In this document: positions 21,154 through 35,600 of the stretch, one piece after another
Layout: every line of letters starts with the position of its first letter
How positions within the stretch are numbered: position 1 is the stretch's first letter
Position numbers and translations under genes: made by a program
The notes under the pieces: model-generated
The model's input: only the letters and a program-made list of their open reading frames with translations
Told to the model about the DNA's origin: nothing
Database searches by the model: none
DNA from: Strigamia acuminata
Lineage: Eukaryota; Arthropoda; Chilopoda; Geophilomorpha; Linotaeniidae
DNA: 64,000 bases
Direction: 5' to 3'
NCBI GenBank assembly: GCA_949358305.1
Contig: OX442318.1
Coordinates: 14,368,517-14,432,516 of the forward strand

Positions 21154-22859
21154 AAGTACTTATCACAAGGACATTGAAGATAAACACAATACTTGAAAAC
21201 ACTATTCAAAGACGTTATTTATTTCTCTAAATAATACAGCCCATGATTAATATTTCAATTCCATTCTCCCAAGAATTGCTATCCTCAGATTTACAATCTT
21301 ATTTATACAAAGATGAGAGATTATTTCCTCTTCCCTCGCAAAGTAACTCCACACAACAAAAACAACCATTTCTTCAATTCCTACAAAAGCAGCAAAAATC
21401 GATTCCATCAAAACAAAACACCACAATTTTTTCCATCTCTATCTCACCTAAAAAAAAAAACAACCAAAACCCCAACATCCCATAACGCAAGAAGACTTTG
21501 TGTACAGAAGGGTCAAAACAAAAGTCTTTTACAGTGTATGGAGGAGAAGGGTGGATTTTGGAATAATAAAGCAGGTTTGCTCTAAAAAATAAAAAATTTC
21601 CTCATTCAGATTGAAGTCAAGTTGCTTAGCGAAATAGAATGAAGACAAAGACAATATTGCAGCAAACAAGGCATGAATTACATTGAGCAAACACCGGAAC
21701 TTAAAAGATTCTTCTTTCGCTCACTCCGGACCCATAGTCCCGGCAACCTCCAAGATTTTCTTCTGCTATGAAAATTTAATGGATATAATGGTTGGATGGT
21801 TGAACAAAGGAAAAGTTATAAATTTCAGAAATCCTTCTTCGCATAAACCAATAAAAAAAAAGGAAGGAAAAAAAAAATCTTTAAAAAATAGCCCACTTGG
21901 AGGAATGAATGGGGGAAAAGAAAGCGGCGAGAAAAATAATCTCTGGTGGAAAAACAATAGCCAGATTTCCGGTAAAGTAAGATAATGGTTGGTTGAAAAC
22001 GAAACGGGAGAACTTGCTAATGTTTTTTTTTTTTCATTTAAGAATACGGTTTAGTATTTATGAATTTTCTGATAGTTTTTAATGGCTTTAAAGATTTCTT
22101 TTCCGCATCCAAGCGCTACTCAAAGACATCAGTAAACACTATAATGTCATCCCAGTACATGAAAGTGTGAGATTTGCATTTTATCATAATGTTGAATTTA
22201 TGGCGTTTGAAGAGTGCATATTTTTATTTAGAGTATTTTATGTCATGTGTAAGAAGTATGTGTCATTGTATTGTTCTTTTATTATATTAGTTTAATTTTT
22301 TAATCAAAACATTATGCTTGTACAGTTGCTGTTTTGCCTAGCTAGTAAAAGGTTCTGAAAACATTTTGTGCCCAAGAGACTTCAAATTATTTTGGCTTGG
22401 TTTTCATTAACCAAGAAGAACCCACAGAGAGAAGTACCGAAACATCACAGAAGAATATTCAAATAGCACCGATTGAAGCATTGTCGACATAGTTCGTTGA
22501 CATTAAATACGCCGTGATCTTTCGTCTTTTGTCTCCTGATGGATTTTAAAGTCAAGAAAATGTCAAAACTAGAATTTGTCGCTGTGATTTTTGCTTTTGG
22601 AATCGTGAAATGGATAAAAAAAATCTCAACACTGAATTAGTTAGAGAATTTTTCTAAAAGTTTTCAGCTTGGTAGGTGGGTAATTTAATATTTTAATGTG
22701 TACAATTTGTGGCGTGTACCCTACGAGTTTCCATATGACTGAATTGATACTGGTACCTCTAGACACACCCTCTGCTGTATCATTTGAATAAACTTCATGA
22801 ATAAACATGTATTGTACGGAGAACCAGAGATGTGGATGTTTTTAGTGCTCGCACAGCTC
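20123..22859. other. non-coding stretch
   Basis: AT-rich. It holds a GT-rich imperfect repeat at about 20920-21000 (gtgtgcagtagtgt variants), an (AAAT)n microsatellite at 21114-21154, and A-rich runs near 21449, 21856 and 21870. Frames over 60 codons here are low in complexity. Confidence 0.5.
21114..21154. repeat. (AAAT)n microsatellite
   Basis: About nine uninterrupted copies of aaat/taaa. Confidence 0.9.
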
Positions 22860-22879
22860 AGAGAAAAAATGTTTATGCT

Positions 22880-23305
22880 CAAAGAGGCAATTTAGACATA
22901 GAAGTAGACGAAAAAACACTTTTTAGGCAAACAAATAGGTTTAAAAATGCAATTTTTAGACATGTAAATTAACAAAAATGTGCAATTTTGAAGCAAAATA
23001 ATGAATTTTTTAGGGAAGAAAATGTAAAAACAATTTAAGGCAGAAAAATGCACTTTTCAGGCAGAAAAATGCACTTTTCAGGCAGAAAAATGCACTTTTC
23101 AGGCAGAAAAATCGACTTTTAGGTAGAAATATGCACTTTTTAGCAAAAAGATGCAAGAATGCACTTTCTAAGCAAAAAAAGGGACATTTTAGAATAAAAA
23201 TGCTCTGTTTTTTAACCAAAATAACACGTACAAGTAAAAAGCAGAAAAACTCAAGAAAAAAGCAAAATACGCACGAAAAAGCAGAAAATGCAAGTATTAA
23301 GCCAA
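22880..23305. repeat. degenerate ~21-bp tandem repeat
   Basis: The core 23039-23145 has three perfect copies of a 21-base unit (ggcagaaaaatgcactttt + ca) and then diverged ones. Decayed versions (gcaaaaatgcaatttttagg, aagcaaaaaaag, agcagaaaatgcaag) extend on both sides. The perfect central copies suggest recent local expansion of an old array. It produces repetitive frames that are not genes. Confidence 0.85.
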
Positions 23306-26300
23306 AAAAAGTATTTGTATAAAGGAAATGAATCCTTTTAGACGTAAACCATCTGACGACTAAAAAAACTGAATAACCTGCAGCTAACTAAGGGAAAAAA
23401 ATAGCCACTTCACTTTCTCTACTAACCTCAAGGTACCATCACCATTTCTCTTGATTCCATTCTCATTTCCAAACCCCAACACGCATCTCCTTTCTTTCCC
23501 AGCCAACTGCAGCCTCAGACATTATTCACGATGTCACTCGAAACCGACAATTTCCCAACACTAATTCACTAACCCCCCCATCAAACAAAAAATATATAAC
23601 CTACAACCATTTTGCTAGACCATCAGCAAGCGGCGTTAGAAGAAATGTCCATCTTCAGCAGAGATCACGAGAGGAGACAGCGTTCGGTGCACATAAAGAA
23701 TGCCCCTCACCTTTATCACTTGCCAATAAAATAGCAACGGGCATGACCGGCCGTGATTCTAACCTCCCGTAAATATGACTCCCCAGTGTGGCGAGGGGCA
23801 GTTTGTTTCCCAGAACGGAATAAAACTGGCACTAGTGGCTTCCAACAGAACTACACAATCAGCCAGTCGACCAAAAGTCGAGCCATCGATGGAAAAATAA
23901 CAAGAAAAAGAAAAAGAAAAATAAAAAGAAAAAAAAACAAAGCTCATTTATTGATATAAATGGGCCTCAACTTTATGTCGCGCGATCGCAGTGCATGTCA
24001 GCATGCTTGCAATTTATGTCGTTGTAATACGCTCGGTTTAGACAAAGATAAACCATTCTTGGATACTGGGCGAGAAAAGACGCGTGACTTGCCGAAATAA
24101 CTAGTCAAAGTTCGGGCGATGAGTGCAGCAAACGGCCTACAATCGGACCAAATCGCCATGTTTTAAGTGTTTTAGGTGTTTGTGCTTTGCTTTTGTGATC
24201 TCACTTCCCCGAATCTTTGTGTTTACGGCCTTAAAACACACCAAATACACACATTTCAAATGTAGCGTTTTAGCAAACAACTGCGAGTGCTTTAGGGAAT
24301 TGCCTGTTTTGAAAGCATTCTGAAGGCAGCCATTTTGTTCCCGCTTCAACTGTCACGCCTCAAAATCAAGCCAATCTAAAAGTAGGCATTTAATTTTCTC
24401 CTTGTCAATGCATTCTTTCATTCTGTAATCAGGTTTTAATGCTCGTGTGTCAAAAAGTAACGTCATGTTTTCAGATATTTTTTAATTTTAAACCGATGAA
24501 AACAAGAATATTTACCAGTTGTTGCCCTGATAATTATTTGAGAAAAGTGAATTCTGATGACTTCTGAAGATCCAACAAGTGCTCACTCTAAATACTCCCA
24601 AACCGGTTGTCTTGTCACCAATAAACCAATTAAATCAATTTCCAACAGAAAAACAAAACATCTTTTTTTGTATGTTATCAAAAATGACAAATCTTTCTCA
24701 AACTAAATCAGAGTGATTGAATTTTCTTTATTTCTGTTTTTATTTTTCCAGTTATTGCATTGAACAGTGTAACATGAAATCTAAAAAAGGGCGCAACGTT
24801 GAAACTAAATAGAGTCGACAGAACATCCCCACCCGAAGTGAAGTGTGAAGCTTAATATAACTCAACATGTGATAGATACATTTCCAGTAAAAGAAAAAAT
24901 AAAATAAATAAATCGATAAAACTTCTCTCTCCAATCCCTGACAACCAGATAAATATTACACTAACTGTCACTAGGAAACGGGCAAAGCAGCATCAAAATA
25001 TTTCATTTCTTTCCTTCGAAAACCCTCCAAATTAAAATTAAAATTTAAAATTAAAATTAAATAAAATCGTGTTACATCACAAAATTGTATCTTTTATGTG
25101 ATCAACGAAAAATGGCCGCTACAAGCCACTACAAACACATTCCATGCGCAGCATTAAATTCGTACAAGTGCACTTTACTGATTGCAGGAAATAAACTCCC
25201 AACTTTTCCACCAGAGTGGGAAAAACACTTTTCTGCAGTTGTTTCCTGCTCTCTGCAGCTAAAATAAAATACAATAAAAAAAAATCTAAGAATACAACTT
25301 GAAAATAACTTATGGACTGGGAAATTGAATAGAATAAAAAAAAAAAAGGTTAATGCCAAGATCAACCACCTGCAAGGTACATTCTGCACTTAAGTAGCCT
25401 TTAATCTAAGCACAAATCCTTGCATCATGAATCTTGCAGCACGTGTTAAATTTTAAAAAGACAGTTCGTGCATTACCCATCCCCCGCGGTTAAACAGGGT
25501 AAAGGTAAATCAAATTTGTTTGAAAATTATTGACAGTAGCTGCATTTCACTACATTTATCTCATTAAGCCAGTATAAACGCACATTTTACATGCCTTTTG
25601 ATCAACAAGAGATGTTCAAGGGACGTTTGTTTAACTGCAATAAGTTTAAAAATGCTGGAAAGTGTATTTAGAATTGAAGTTAAACATTCAGTTTTGTTGT
25701 CTACAATTCTCGTTAATCCCAATGCAATTTAAAATAGATTGCAATATAATTTCAATGTTTTTGAACCATGCCGATACCGGTATGGGTTGGTGTTCGTAAA
25801 TGAAGAAAACTCCAGAGCAAACTGCTTGCTTCGAATGAGCTCGATGTCTGTCACTTTGCTTCCAATTAATTTTCTACCTTGCATAACCATAAAAACCAGA
25901 CCAACTTAATTTCTTTGACCACAAGTGTCTTCGAAGAGGGAATTCCAAACGACGATCATAAAAGTCATTGCCATTTTTGCTGCACTACAGAAATAATGGA
26001 AAACTGTTGACTCGATTCCACTTTCAAACTCTTTGCAATTCGCAATTTGCAAAAGATAAAAGTTGACGAAATTGACATCATCGAGCCGCATTTCAAACGA
26101 AACGAACAAACAATAACGTCCTCTTCCTCCTCCTCCATCACATCAACAACCATAAATCGCCCATCGCCATTTTGTCAAAATTAGCAGATCCCAAATGTGC
26201 GCACGATTATTACTCCACAAGACGCTCATTATCTTCAATTAAGAACTCGCGTTTCATCTATTATTCAGCAACACTATGAAGCATTAAACTTGCACTCATT

Positions 26301-29300
26301 TTTCCACAATAATTAAGTTAAACTCGTCGCTCACTGCCTGCCTTCAAATGTTACTAATGACGAATCTTGACAGTTCCTCTGTCGAGGGCTATCTCGCACT
26401 CGACGACCCATTCAAATTTGCTCGTCTAATGTGAAAACTGTAGAGTTTTAAAGTGAAGTGAAATGAAGCCCTTTTTCTGAATTCTCCCCAGCTGTGGAGA
26501 CACTTGACATTGGGTTTTTGACCCCTTTGTTTTCCCCTCCTTATTTTTCTTAGAAGGCCTTCCCTCAAAACAAATTCCTTTTTGTATGACAATAGAATAA
26601 AAGTCGGTGTAAATTTTCCAACCACAAAAATCTACATTCATCAAATTGCGATAAATTGGAATCTGAACGAAATTAACTTAACTCGATTTGGTCTTGTAAA
26701 AGGTGATAAGATTTCAAAAAGAACGAACTTAGCGTGTTAATATTAAAATGTGATGTGGAACCGTTACGACTTACGACCAGTGTCAGCGAGTGAAACCGGT
26801 TGTCGTTGCGTGACATTTTAATTAGGCGCCACCCGCACCCCATTTCTAACCTATCTCCATCTGAAATTCAAACGAGGCAGATGAAACTTTCGTTTCGTCG
26901 CGTCAAATTCAGCTCGCACAAAAGGAAACACACATAAATTTCACCTCCCGTTTGCGCAGATAAGAGAACCATCAATTAGGGATGGAGGGGAAATGAAATA
27001 AACTTGCATCCAGTCAACGCTTTTTTACACCCAACATTGCAGGAAATGGTCATCAGTTATACGTGCGCAGAAAAATATGCACATTGATAAGAACATCCAA
27101 CATCCAATCTGGAAACTTTCAAAATCTTACTCGCTTTCATCAATCGATACATTTTAAACTTGCAAACTTCTACCGTTTCCGTCCTGGCATTTCTTCAAGC
27201 CAATCACGAGATAGCAATTTGGAATGACGTCATTTCAGAACAGTGTAGCCTTTTGACGAACTGTAGAACTACCGACCGCTACCAACTCCGAGTGTTGGGT
27301 ATTCACAATGCCACGATGGGATACATTTCCCACCAAGAGATGGACTTAAACAACCTCAGGAATCAACAATTTATCAACAATATAACGCAATTTATGCATT
27401 TGAACAAAAGCAATGCTAGCAAGTGATGTAATACTAACAGCAGGTACAGCAACAAACGACAACAAAAACAACACAGAAAAATCATGGGAAATGTGTCATT
27501 TGGGTGTCCAAAATGTAAACACTTTCTAGTCCTTGGAGGAGAAAGGGTATCGCTGATCCCTGATTCCAGACCACACAAGTTCCGTGTTATTAGTGTTTTT
27601 CCGCTCGCAACCCCTTTTACCTGAAAAATTTGCACGCGACTTCAGTTGTAAACATTTTTCGTGACTCTAGGTATATACCGTAGGTGTTGGTGTTCAAATC
27701 GTGCAAAATGTAGAAGGGAATTCAAGTTTAACAGGATAAACATAAAATGTGTCTTTACTCTTGACGATACAGTTTTTGCAACAATGGAAAAAACATGCAC
27801 ACAACTTGCTATGAACATTCACAAATGTAAAAAGTGTTGCTAGCTTTCACAATAGTTTAAAAAGTCATGAAGTTAAGCTTACATATACAGTACATACTTA
27901 CAAGTGTTAGCTTATTCAAAACTGATTTACTTACAAGGCATTATGGGAAAATACAAAATAATGGGCAACAGTGTAACGCGAAAAGGCAATACATTAAAAT
28001 TTCCGAGATTGCGTGCATGGTCAACAAGCTGTTGCCAAAACTTGCCACTGGATCGCACTCTTCGCTACGCCATTTTAGCCTCGATTTTAGCCTCTTTCAA
28101 ATATCATTACTCCTATCATTATTGTGACATGCACAAGATGTAAAAAAGCAACAACATATTATTACAAACCATTTTAATTAAGCCCTTTATTTAAAACAAT
28201 GTATAGAATCCATGAAGAAAATTTTCAGGCAATAAATTCACTCGGTTCTCTTCGCTTCGCAGGGATCAAAATTGACCCTTGGAAGGTTGGGCAAGAAGGG
28301 TTAAAATCCAAACTCATTACGACAGAAATATGTCATGTTTTGAAACACTCCAAACCGTTATCAGCCCCTAACAATATAAAAAAAATGGATTGCAGTAGGA
28401 AAAAGAAATTTCAATAAATCAATATTGCTATCTATCAAAAACCCATTCCTATCATCATAGAAAATGAGTTTTTCCCTTATTCCTCCGCCATCCACCATTT
28501 TTTCTTTTTTTCTTTCTTACTTTCCGTCTTTCTTCCATTCCTATATCCAATTTACCATGCACAATAAGATGACTAATGGATTAACTATTACTCTCCTATT
28601 GCACTTCATTCATCTCCCTTTTCAACATCTTGCAAAGGAATCCCTCAATAAACTGTCATCAACAGCACTTTTTGTCGCCATCAAACAGATTAGAGAATGA
28701 TGGGAATTCAGAAATTGGCACTTTGGCACAATAAATTGCACCCAAGCAGGAAAGCAAAGTATGATTAATCCTATCTTATGTTCATTATGATAATCCTCTC
28801 AGCTCAATGAATAGATAGAGCAATTTTAATAACTTTACAAAATACCCAATTGATGAGCAAAGCAGATGACACGTGCTAAACGTTTGCCAACTATGGGCTC
28901 AATCCTAACAGCAACAGCACTTGATTGAACCCGCAAAGTGATAAATCCCACTCGGCCCCCATTCCATTCCTTCGCTCGTGCTCCAAGCCTCTGCTCTGAT
29001 AAAGGTCTTGCTATGTGAAGTCACAAGCTTGGGCATTGCACGGCTGATTTATAGCACTGATACAAATCAATGGTCTAAGTAACCACTAAATACAAGCTTT
29101 CAAATAAATAATAGCAAACATTGCGTTTATCTAAAAATTGAATCTATCCGTCTTCATTATTAATGTCCATCATTAGCTTATATATTTGTTTACCAAAAAC
29201 AGGCAAATTCTCTATTGAATAACTCAGCCGAGTCTTTCTATTTGGCATGTACAGCATAAGCAACATATCACTCGCAGCATAAAGTCTAGTTTCCACAACA

Positions 29301-30701
29301 GATATATTTATGTACCTCCGCACGTAGCTGCATAGCTTGCATTTCTCGTCGGCCCGCATTTCATTGCTTAATATCGCGGGTTAGACGAGACCGAGTTTCC
29401 TTTGTGCTACAAATGTACGTACGCTGTTAGCCCCCGTGTTAGCAATCCCAATTGTCGATTCACAAACATGCCTCGTGATTTGTCAACTCTTGAAAAATGA
29501 TCGCAAAAACGAAATGAAAATATTTTCATGGTTTGTAATTTGTTCACTCCGGCGCTCAACTCATCTAATGAAGCCATGAAAAATCTTATCAACTCCAATT
29601 GACCGTAAATTATTCAAATTTGCATTAAAATTATATATGACCCGCGCACAAGGCGAAGACCAGCATTTCTTCACCGGAGCAAAATGTAAGATGGAAATGA
29701 CTCCGTTAATTAGAGTGTCATTAGAGTTTATCTTCATTCAAGCTGAATCTATCAACTTGAACATTAATTACGTCAACCCCATCCTCCCTCCTCGACTATA
29801 AACCTAGGCATACGATTTATGAATCCTGCCTTATTGCCTGCAAGAGACACGTTGACAGGTCATGAGACAGGCTACCTCTGCTGTGTTCCAACAGCTATGC
29901 ACAATTTGCTAAACGTTATCGTCACAACTTAAGGAGTTCCGCATGCTAAGTAAGAGCAAATGTCATATGTCAACCTGCAAAACTATTGCAAGATTCCCCA
30001 CTTGTTTCATTTTTCTAACGTCACATTATGTTTCCGCTCCTTTTACTGCTTCTACAAGAAAATGAACACCAAAAATAGCCGTCAACCATCATCAAAAACT
30101 GCAAAACCAGAAACCGCAAACTGGAGTGTTTTTTCAACAATAAAATTCAAAATTCACTTCAGTGCAAGATATAACTCAAAAACTATTTAATGAATGGAAA
30201 TAAAATTGATAGCTCTTCAGCTTTTGTCTTCTGTTTTTGCTGCTTATGGAAACACCAAAATCCACGTAAACAGGACCTTTGAATGCATCAGTCTTTTCAG
30301 GTGTCAAGTTTTTGCAATTGTTGAATACGACAACACAGTTTTGCAATCAAAAATAAATTGGTAAAGGGGGAGAAGTTGGTCATGCTTGAATGATCATTAA
30401 GAACCGTTTGACTAGAATCAAAGGCGCCGGCATCAAAGCTAGGCGTCAGACGTGCATCTGACAACAAGGCACTGAAGGCATTAATCTTTTTCAGGTTTCT
30501 AATCGGAAAAGGCATTCAAAGTAGAAATAGATTACACAAATGGTTTGTGATCGAATTCGATAATACTCATGACAGTTTTGAACTTTGAACATACCGGTAC
30601 TGCAGTCTGCCCCAAGTAACAATGAACGATCGCATCTAGATAGATTGCTATGTTTAATATAGTATCTGCATAGATGCAATGTTAAATCAATCATACATGT
30701 T
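23306..30701. other. 7.4-kb non-coding stretch
   Basis: Intron- or intergenic-like AT-rich DNA. It holds a purine run at 23898-23937, an (AAAATT)n-like run at 25026-25062, and a palindromic TGACGTCA at 27225-27232 next to CCAATCA. A segment at 24170-24330 resembles 60750-60870 (gcttttgtgatctcacttcc / ttgcttgtgtgatgccacttcc). Donor-like minus-strand sites at about 23708 (aag|gtgagg) and 27620 (cag|gtaaaa) lack matching acceptors. No gene assigned. Confidence 0.45.
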
Positions 30702-30960
30702 ATACTCTAAACCGATACAACGTTGACCTAACTCCAGCCGTATCACTGGTGTAGTGGCACAAAAAAGAAGTCCATAACACCAGAATTGTAATTGAACTCC
30801 ATTACCGATTAAATAAAATCCATCAGTCTAATCACTCTTTACACTGAAATTCATTGAAAATAAACAGAACTACTTTTTTGCGTAGTAGAGCACAGTCCAC
30901 AGTTAGGAGTAATCCGACTCAACCAATCGGAAATAGGTCAACGTTGCATCGGTTTATAGT
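30702..30960. mobile_element. TIR element, family A, diverged copy
   Basis: Terminal inverted repeats: left atactctaaaccgatacaac from 30702, then gttgaccta; the right end (30932-30958) has the same with two differences. The internal sequence (ggtgtagtggcacaaaaaag, caccagaattgtaat, aacagaactactttt) matches the element at 36754-37136, which is about 125 bases longer. No coding capacity. TA-rich ends suit TA target duplication. Confidence 0.85.
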
Positions 30961-32408
30961 TTACTGGGGTACGCTTTTAGAAATTCGAAGTTCTACAAGT
31001 TACACTTATCACGTGTTTTAGAGTTTTGACGTCAGGTTATAGAAAACCTTTCTGCAGAAAAATAGGGCCATTTTGTTTAGACTTGTAGAAAACATATGTG
31101 AACACAAGACTTTCTAAAAGTGGGTGGATTTTGTAGAAAAGTGGTTCAAGTGTAAACTACAGTAAGCATAATTTAATAGTACAATATGTTAATACCATTC
31201 ATTACCTGTTATTATTTCTAAAAATCATGCAATTATTGCATTTATGTGTGCACAGACAGTGATTTTGCAGTTTAATTTCGGCATCAAAATTTCCAAGACT
31301 AAAGTACACAAGTTGATATTTTATAAAAGTTGAGCACACTGAAAAGAGCTTACTGCTCTAAAAGTTTGATCTGGCTTAGAACTAAATAGAATCCATCCGT
31401 GATTGCCGTTTGATCTTCCTCTAATCTCATTGCTGATCATTGACCACCATCTGGAATTAAATTACCTCAACAATTGAAAATCAGTACAAACCACCACTAC
31501 ACACTAATTCCAATAGCTCCAACTTTCTGACCAGAAATAAAGTTTACCAATAAGATTAGGGATTAACCAACAAAAGCTCCAACCTAAGAGATTAATGTCC
31601 AAGAGTTGTGATTTCATGTTGCCACAACTTTCCTGTTTGCTCCAAGTTGAAGAAAAGATACATGATTGAATTCAACAATGAAAGGTCAATTCAATTAGCA
31701 TTCAAACAATTAACCCTAAACTTTAAGTAAATTCTGCCACTATTCAGTCTGGCCAAATTTATGACTCACTCATGAGCACATTAGTTTGAAATGAAATCTC
31801 ATCTGATTCAGCACTGTCACTTGTGAATAATTTGTGAGATTGTTCACTATCAGTTGCTCGTTTTTTTTTCTCTTCTTTTTCATGGCTTTCTCCACCACTC
31901 ATCCAATATTGCACAATGCAAGCAAGCGATCGACAAATGTTGGAAAAACTGTGTATCTTTTATTAGATTCAAATCGATGTGAATAAAACCCAACTGAATC
32001 ATTTAGTGCATATTAAATGTCAGAAATTTCTAGATGTGCAGTGATAAACACAAACTCATCTAGCTAAAATGTTTTGCCTATATGATAACAAACACTTCTT
32101 CAATTATTTATTTAACCAAAGTACAAACAATGAGTAGAACTGCAGACAAAACACTCAAAAATCAATGAAAGCAATTCTATCGGTCAGTTTCTATTGCTTC
32201 CTTCTCCAGGTGTCTTGTCACAGTGTTCTTTCCCTCCAGAAAAACGTCTTTCTTTCCCATGAAAAATGAAAACTCACATTTTTGCTGCTAAACCTTTTTG
32301 CTTGTAGCCTATACTGCACGGCAGAAAAACTATTTGTCATTATTCTATGTAATTTCCACAATGAACAAGGAGTTTAAAATAACACTCTAACACACATACT
32401 GTAATTAA
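30961..32408. other. non-coding stretch
   Basis: AT-rich, with a T run at 31860-31869. No gene or element recognised. Confidence 0.5.
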
Positions 32409-32665
32409 AGGCCGGATATTTATACAAAATAAAATTCGTTTTATGCACATATAAGGTGCACTAAAAATTCCAATTTATACAGTAAAAAATATAAATATAC
32501 GCAAATTAAAAGAATTTATTCAAGTGAAATCAAGTGCTACAAACACACAATGGTACACACGTGATAAGTACATGGGATATATCGCAAAATAAATGTATTT
32601 ATAGCCAATTTCGGCAATTAATGCAAAATAATATTTCTTTATAGATTTGTGCATTTATCCGGCCT
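32409..32665. mobile_element. small TIR element (257 bp)
   Basis: Left end AGGCCGGATATTTATACAAA and right end, read in reverse, AGGCCGGATAAATGCACAAA agree at 16 of 20 positions. The interior is AT-rich without a frame. No unambiguous target duplication. Likely a MITE. Confidence 0.65.
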
Positions 32666-35600
32666 CTAGAAACAAAAGACAAGAACTTTAAAAGATGAAT
32701 TAAAAGACAATATTGTTCTGTAATTTACAATGTTAAGTCGCTGCATTCAGCCAAATCTTTTGCACAGCTAATAGAGCTTTTGTATGTGTGGAAGTGATAT
32801 ATATCCCATAAATGACGGCGCCAACCCTCGAAATAATCCATATAAAACCGGCTTTTCCTATGGCACTGTCAAAGGAATGACTAATCGCCACCTCATTGCT
32901 TAAATATTTGTCAAATCAAAGTCTAGCGCTGAAATATTGAGGGATTTTCATCTTTTCCAGGCTAACTGCAAAAGTACTCAGTTAATTAAAAGTGATGGCC
33001 AATTGCCACTGTGTGTGTCAGGAGTAGGCTGTGGGGTGTAATTAGATCTGAGGGCAGCTCTTTCACTGCCAACAACAGTTATTTAAGTTGATACTGATGA
33101 CTAAGTTAGTCACCACACCCGGAGAAGAAAGGAAAATGGAGGGATTAATTCCTAAAAACACAAATTGCTGACACGGGGCATCTGAGATAGCTATTCATTC
33201 AATCAGCTTGATTTATTGTATCCTGCTAGAGTGCTGATAAAAGGAGCACAGTTATTGGCAAATGCGAGAGTAAAAGAGGAGAATGGAGCCCCATTTATAG
33301 ATTTTTACCAGATTGTGTCAGAGATTAGTGCATAGTGGAAAATGATGAATAACTCATTTCTTTACCTCACTTGTCTAACATCGGTAGAGAATGGACTTTG
33401 CCGCTTGCACGCCGGCTGAATGGGGAATGCCAATTTCAAGTCATTCCAGTGTTTTCCTATTTTTCAGTTTTCTGCCGTCAGCTGTGCTTGCTAATGAATT
33501 AGTCATTTCTTCGTCTAGATTTTATGCTTTTAGTTGCTAAACTCGCCAGCAAATTCAATTTCGATGCTATTTCCAATTGTCTTAGTCAGCACTTTGCTTG
33601 CCACATGGTCATGTGTTTTAGTTTAATCTCTTTAAACGCCTTGCTAATGGTTTAAAGTGGTCAAATTCAAAAGTCCAGAGTACTGTTGGAGACCGGCACT
33701 TATGGGATTGAGGCGCAAATTGGAGAATTTACAATCTAAGGCGGCAGGAAAGCAACTCGCCTTGCCAACTCACTTTTCGCCGGGTCACACGATCCGAGCA
33801 TTCAATTTTTAACATTTTCTCAAATAGCGGGTATAGAGAGATCACGTTTCCACTAATCAAAAATTCCAATAAAAAATTTCCCGCTTAGTCACAGCCCCAA
33901 AAACAATGGAAGATTTCAAATATCACGCGTCACGCATATAGCCCACATTAAAATGATCAGTTTGTGTGTTTTTATTTGAGAATTGGGCTTTAACCTGGCA
34001 AAAAGGTATTAAAAAATTCAATACAATTCAATGTATTTTTTTTAACCATTTGGGAGTAAACAAACGCTGTACTTGTTGCTCGTGATCTAAACTTCAAACA
34101 TCAGGCCCAAACCTCATCAAGACCAGCTGATCAACCTCAACCGCTTGAAATGAAATCTCATCCTCAAGATCACAACTGTTACACCATTCGCTATCATCAT
34201 TTTAGTTTAGTTTTTAACATTTGGTCATGCAAAACGGAAACTGATTGACCGAATACCAAAAACAAAATTGCTACTTGACGATTTAATAATTTTTTAGAAA
34301 AATGCTAAGTTGAAAAAAAAAATCGCTTTCAACATCTTTTTTTTCCATCTTGCAAAAACAGAAGGAAAAAAAAAACTCCCCGTAAGCCCCAATTTCAAAC
34401 CCAAATTTCGTGGTCAATGACCCCATCTCATTATTCCTAACTCGATATTCAATTCCTTTCAAGCCAAGAATTTCCAAATGAAGAGAAAAGCTAAAAAAAA
34501 AAATATACATGGAGACGAATAACTCAATCAACCTGCTACAAATTTAGAGAATTGAAAATCCATTAAGTAAACACAAATTTCTTTCAAACTCTCTCTCTCT
34601 CTCTCTCGCTTCTACTCAACCCTTTTGCTAACTTCTTTCATTACACGTCTCGTCCTCATTATCATCATTATTCTGGCCAGATTTCCCTCGCCTTCAGCCT
34701 CCTACTCTGCAGTCTATTCACGAAGAATGAAATGAAGTGAATCAATAATTCAGTGAGAGAATCTTGCCAACCTGATGAGCGCTTCTTTATCAAGAAAAAT
34801 TCAAAACTCTTCAAGTGACAGAACAAAATAATATATATAAGCTTTCAATATAATAATTCAAAATATCAAACATGGAAAAACTCGAGTCTGACGTTAATGC
34901 AACATCCACGACATCGGCCGGATGTCAACGACTCTATCGAGTCATCCGCATCCGAAGCGCAGAATGGAATGAGAAGCGGGAATAGACGCGGCACGAGACC
35001 GATCATGGTCTGCTGAACCCATGCATTATACCCGGTGACACATGTGTTGACAATGCACTGGCCCCGAGTTTATTTCCAAACAAAACCGTCCTAACACATT
35101 GCATTCGGGTTGAAAAGTCAAAACAAACCGCAGTCCAACATTTATTTTATTCCTTCCCCTCCAATTGACGCCATCGACATGTTTCGTCGCATTTAAACAA
35201 ATGCAATTTCCATTAGCCATCGATTTAATAACCTCAATGCAAAAAATCTCATTTATTCAATAAAGAATTAACACGAGAATAAAACTCATGCTACACAACT
35301 AAATTGGGTTAGTTAGTCTAACTTTAAATTTAAATTTAAGTTTAAATTTCTCACCAAACATGCAACATTAACAGTTTAGATATGCTAGGCCTAGGTGAAG
35401 GCGACACGCCGAAACCTAATGGTGGTTGCACCATTCTGTTGATGGTTAAGCGAGATTTCGCATTGATATGCGCTCGGGGAAAAAAATTAGCATCACAGTG
35501 ACTTAATGAGTCGTGTTCGACTTCTCAATCCTCAACAATTCTTGTATGCAAATTTTTTCTTTCATTTTTTTTTTTTTTTTCATTTTTCTTCATCTTTGAA

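Noticed and set aside
23010-23219. Minus frame with repeated FFCLKSA
   Set aside because: Translation of a 21-base tandem repeat.
22880-23305. CRISPR-like array of repeats
   Set aside because: Units are contiguous and AT-rich with no unique spacers, and the DNA is eukaryotic.
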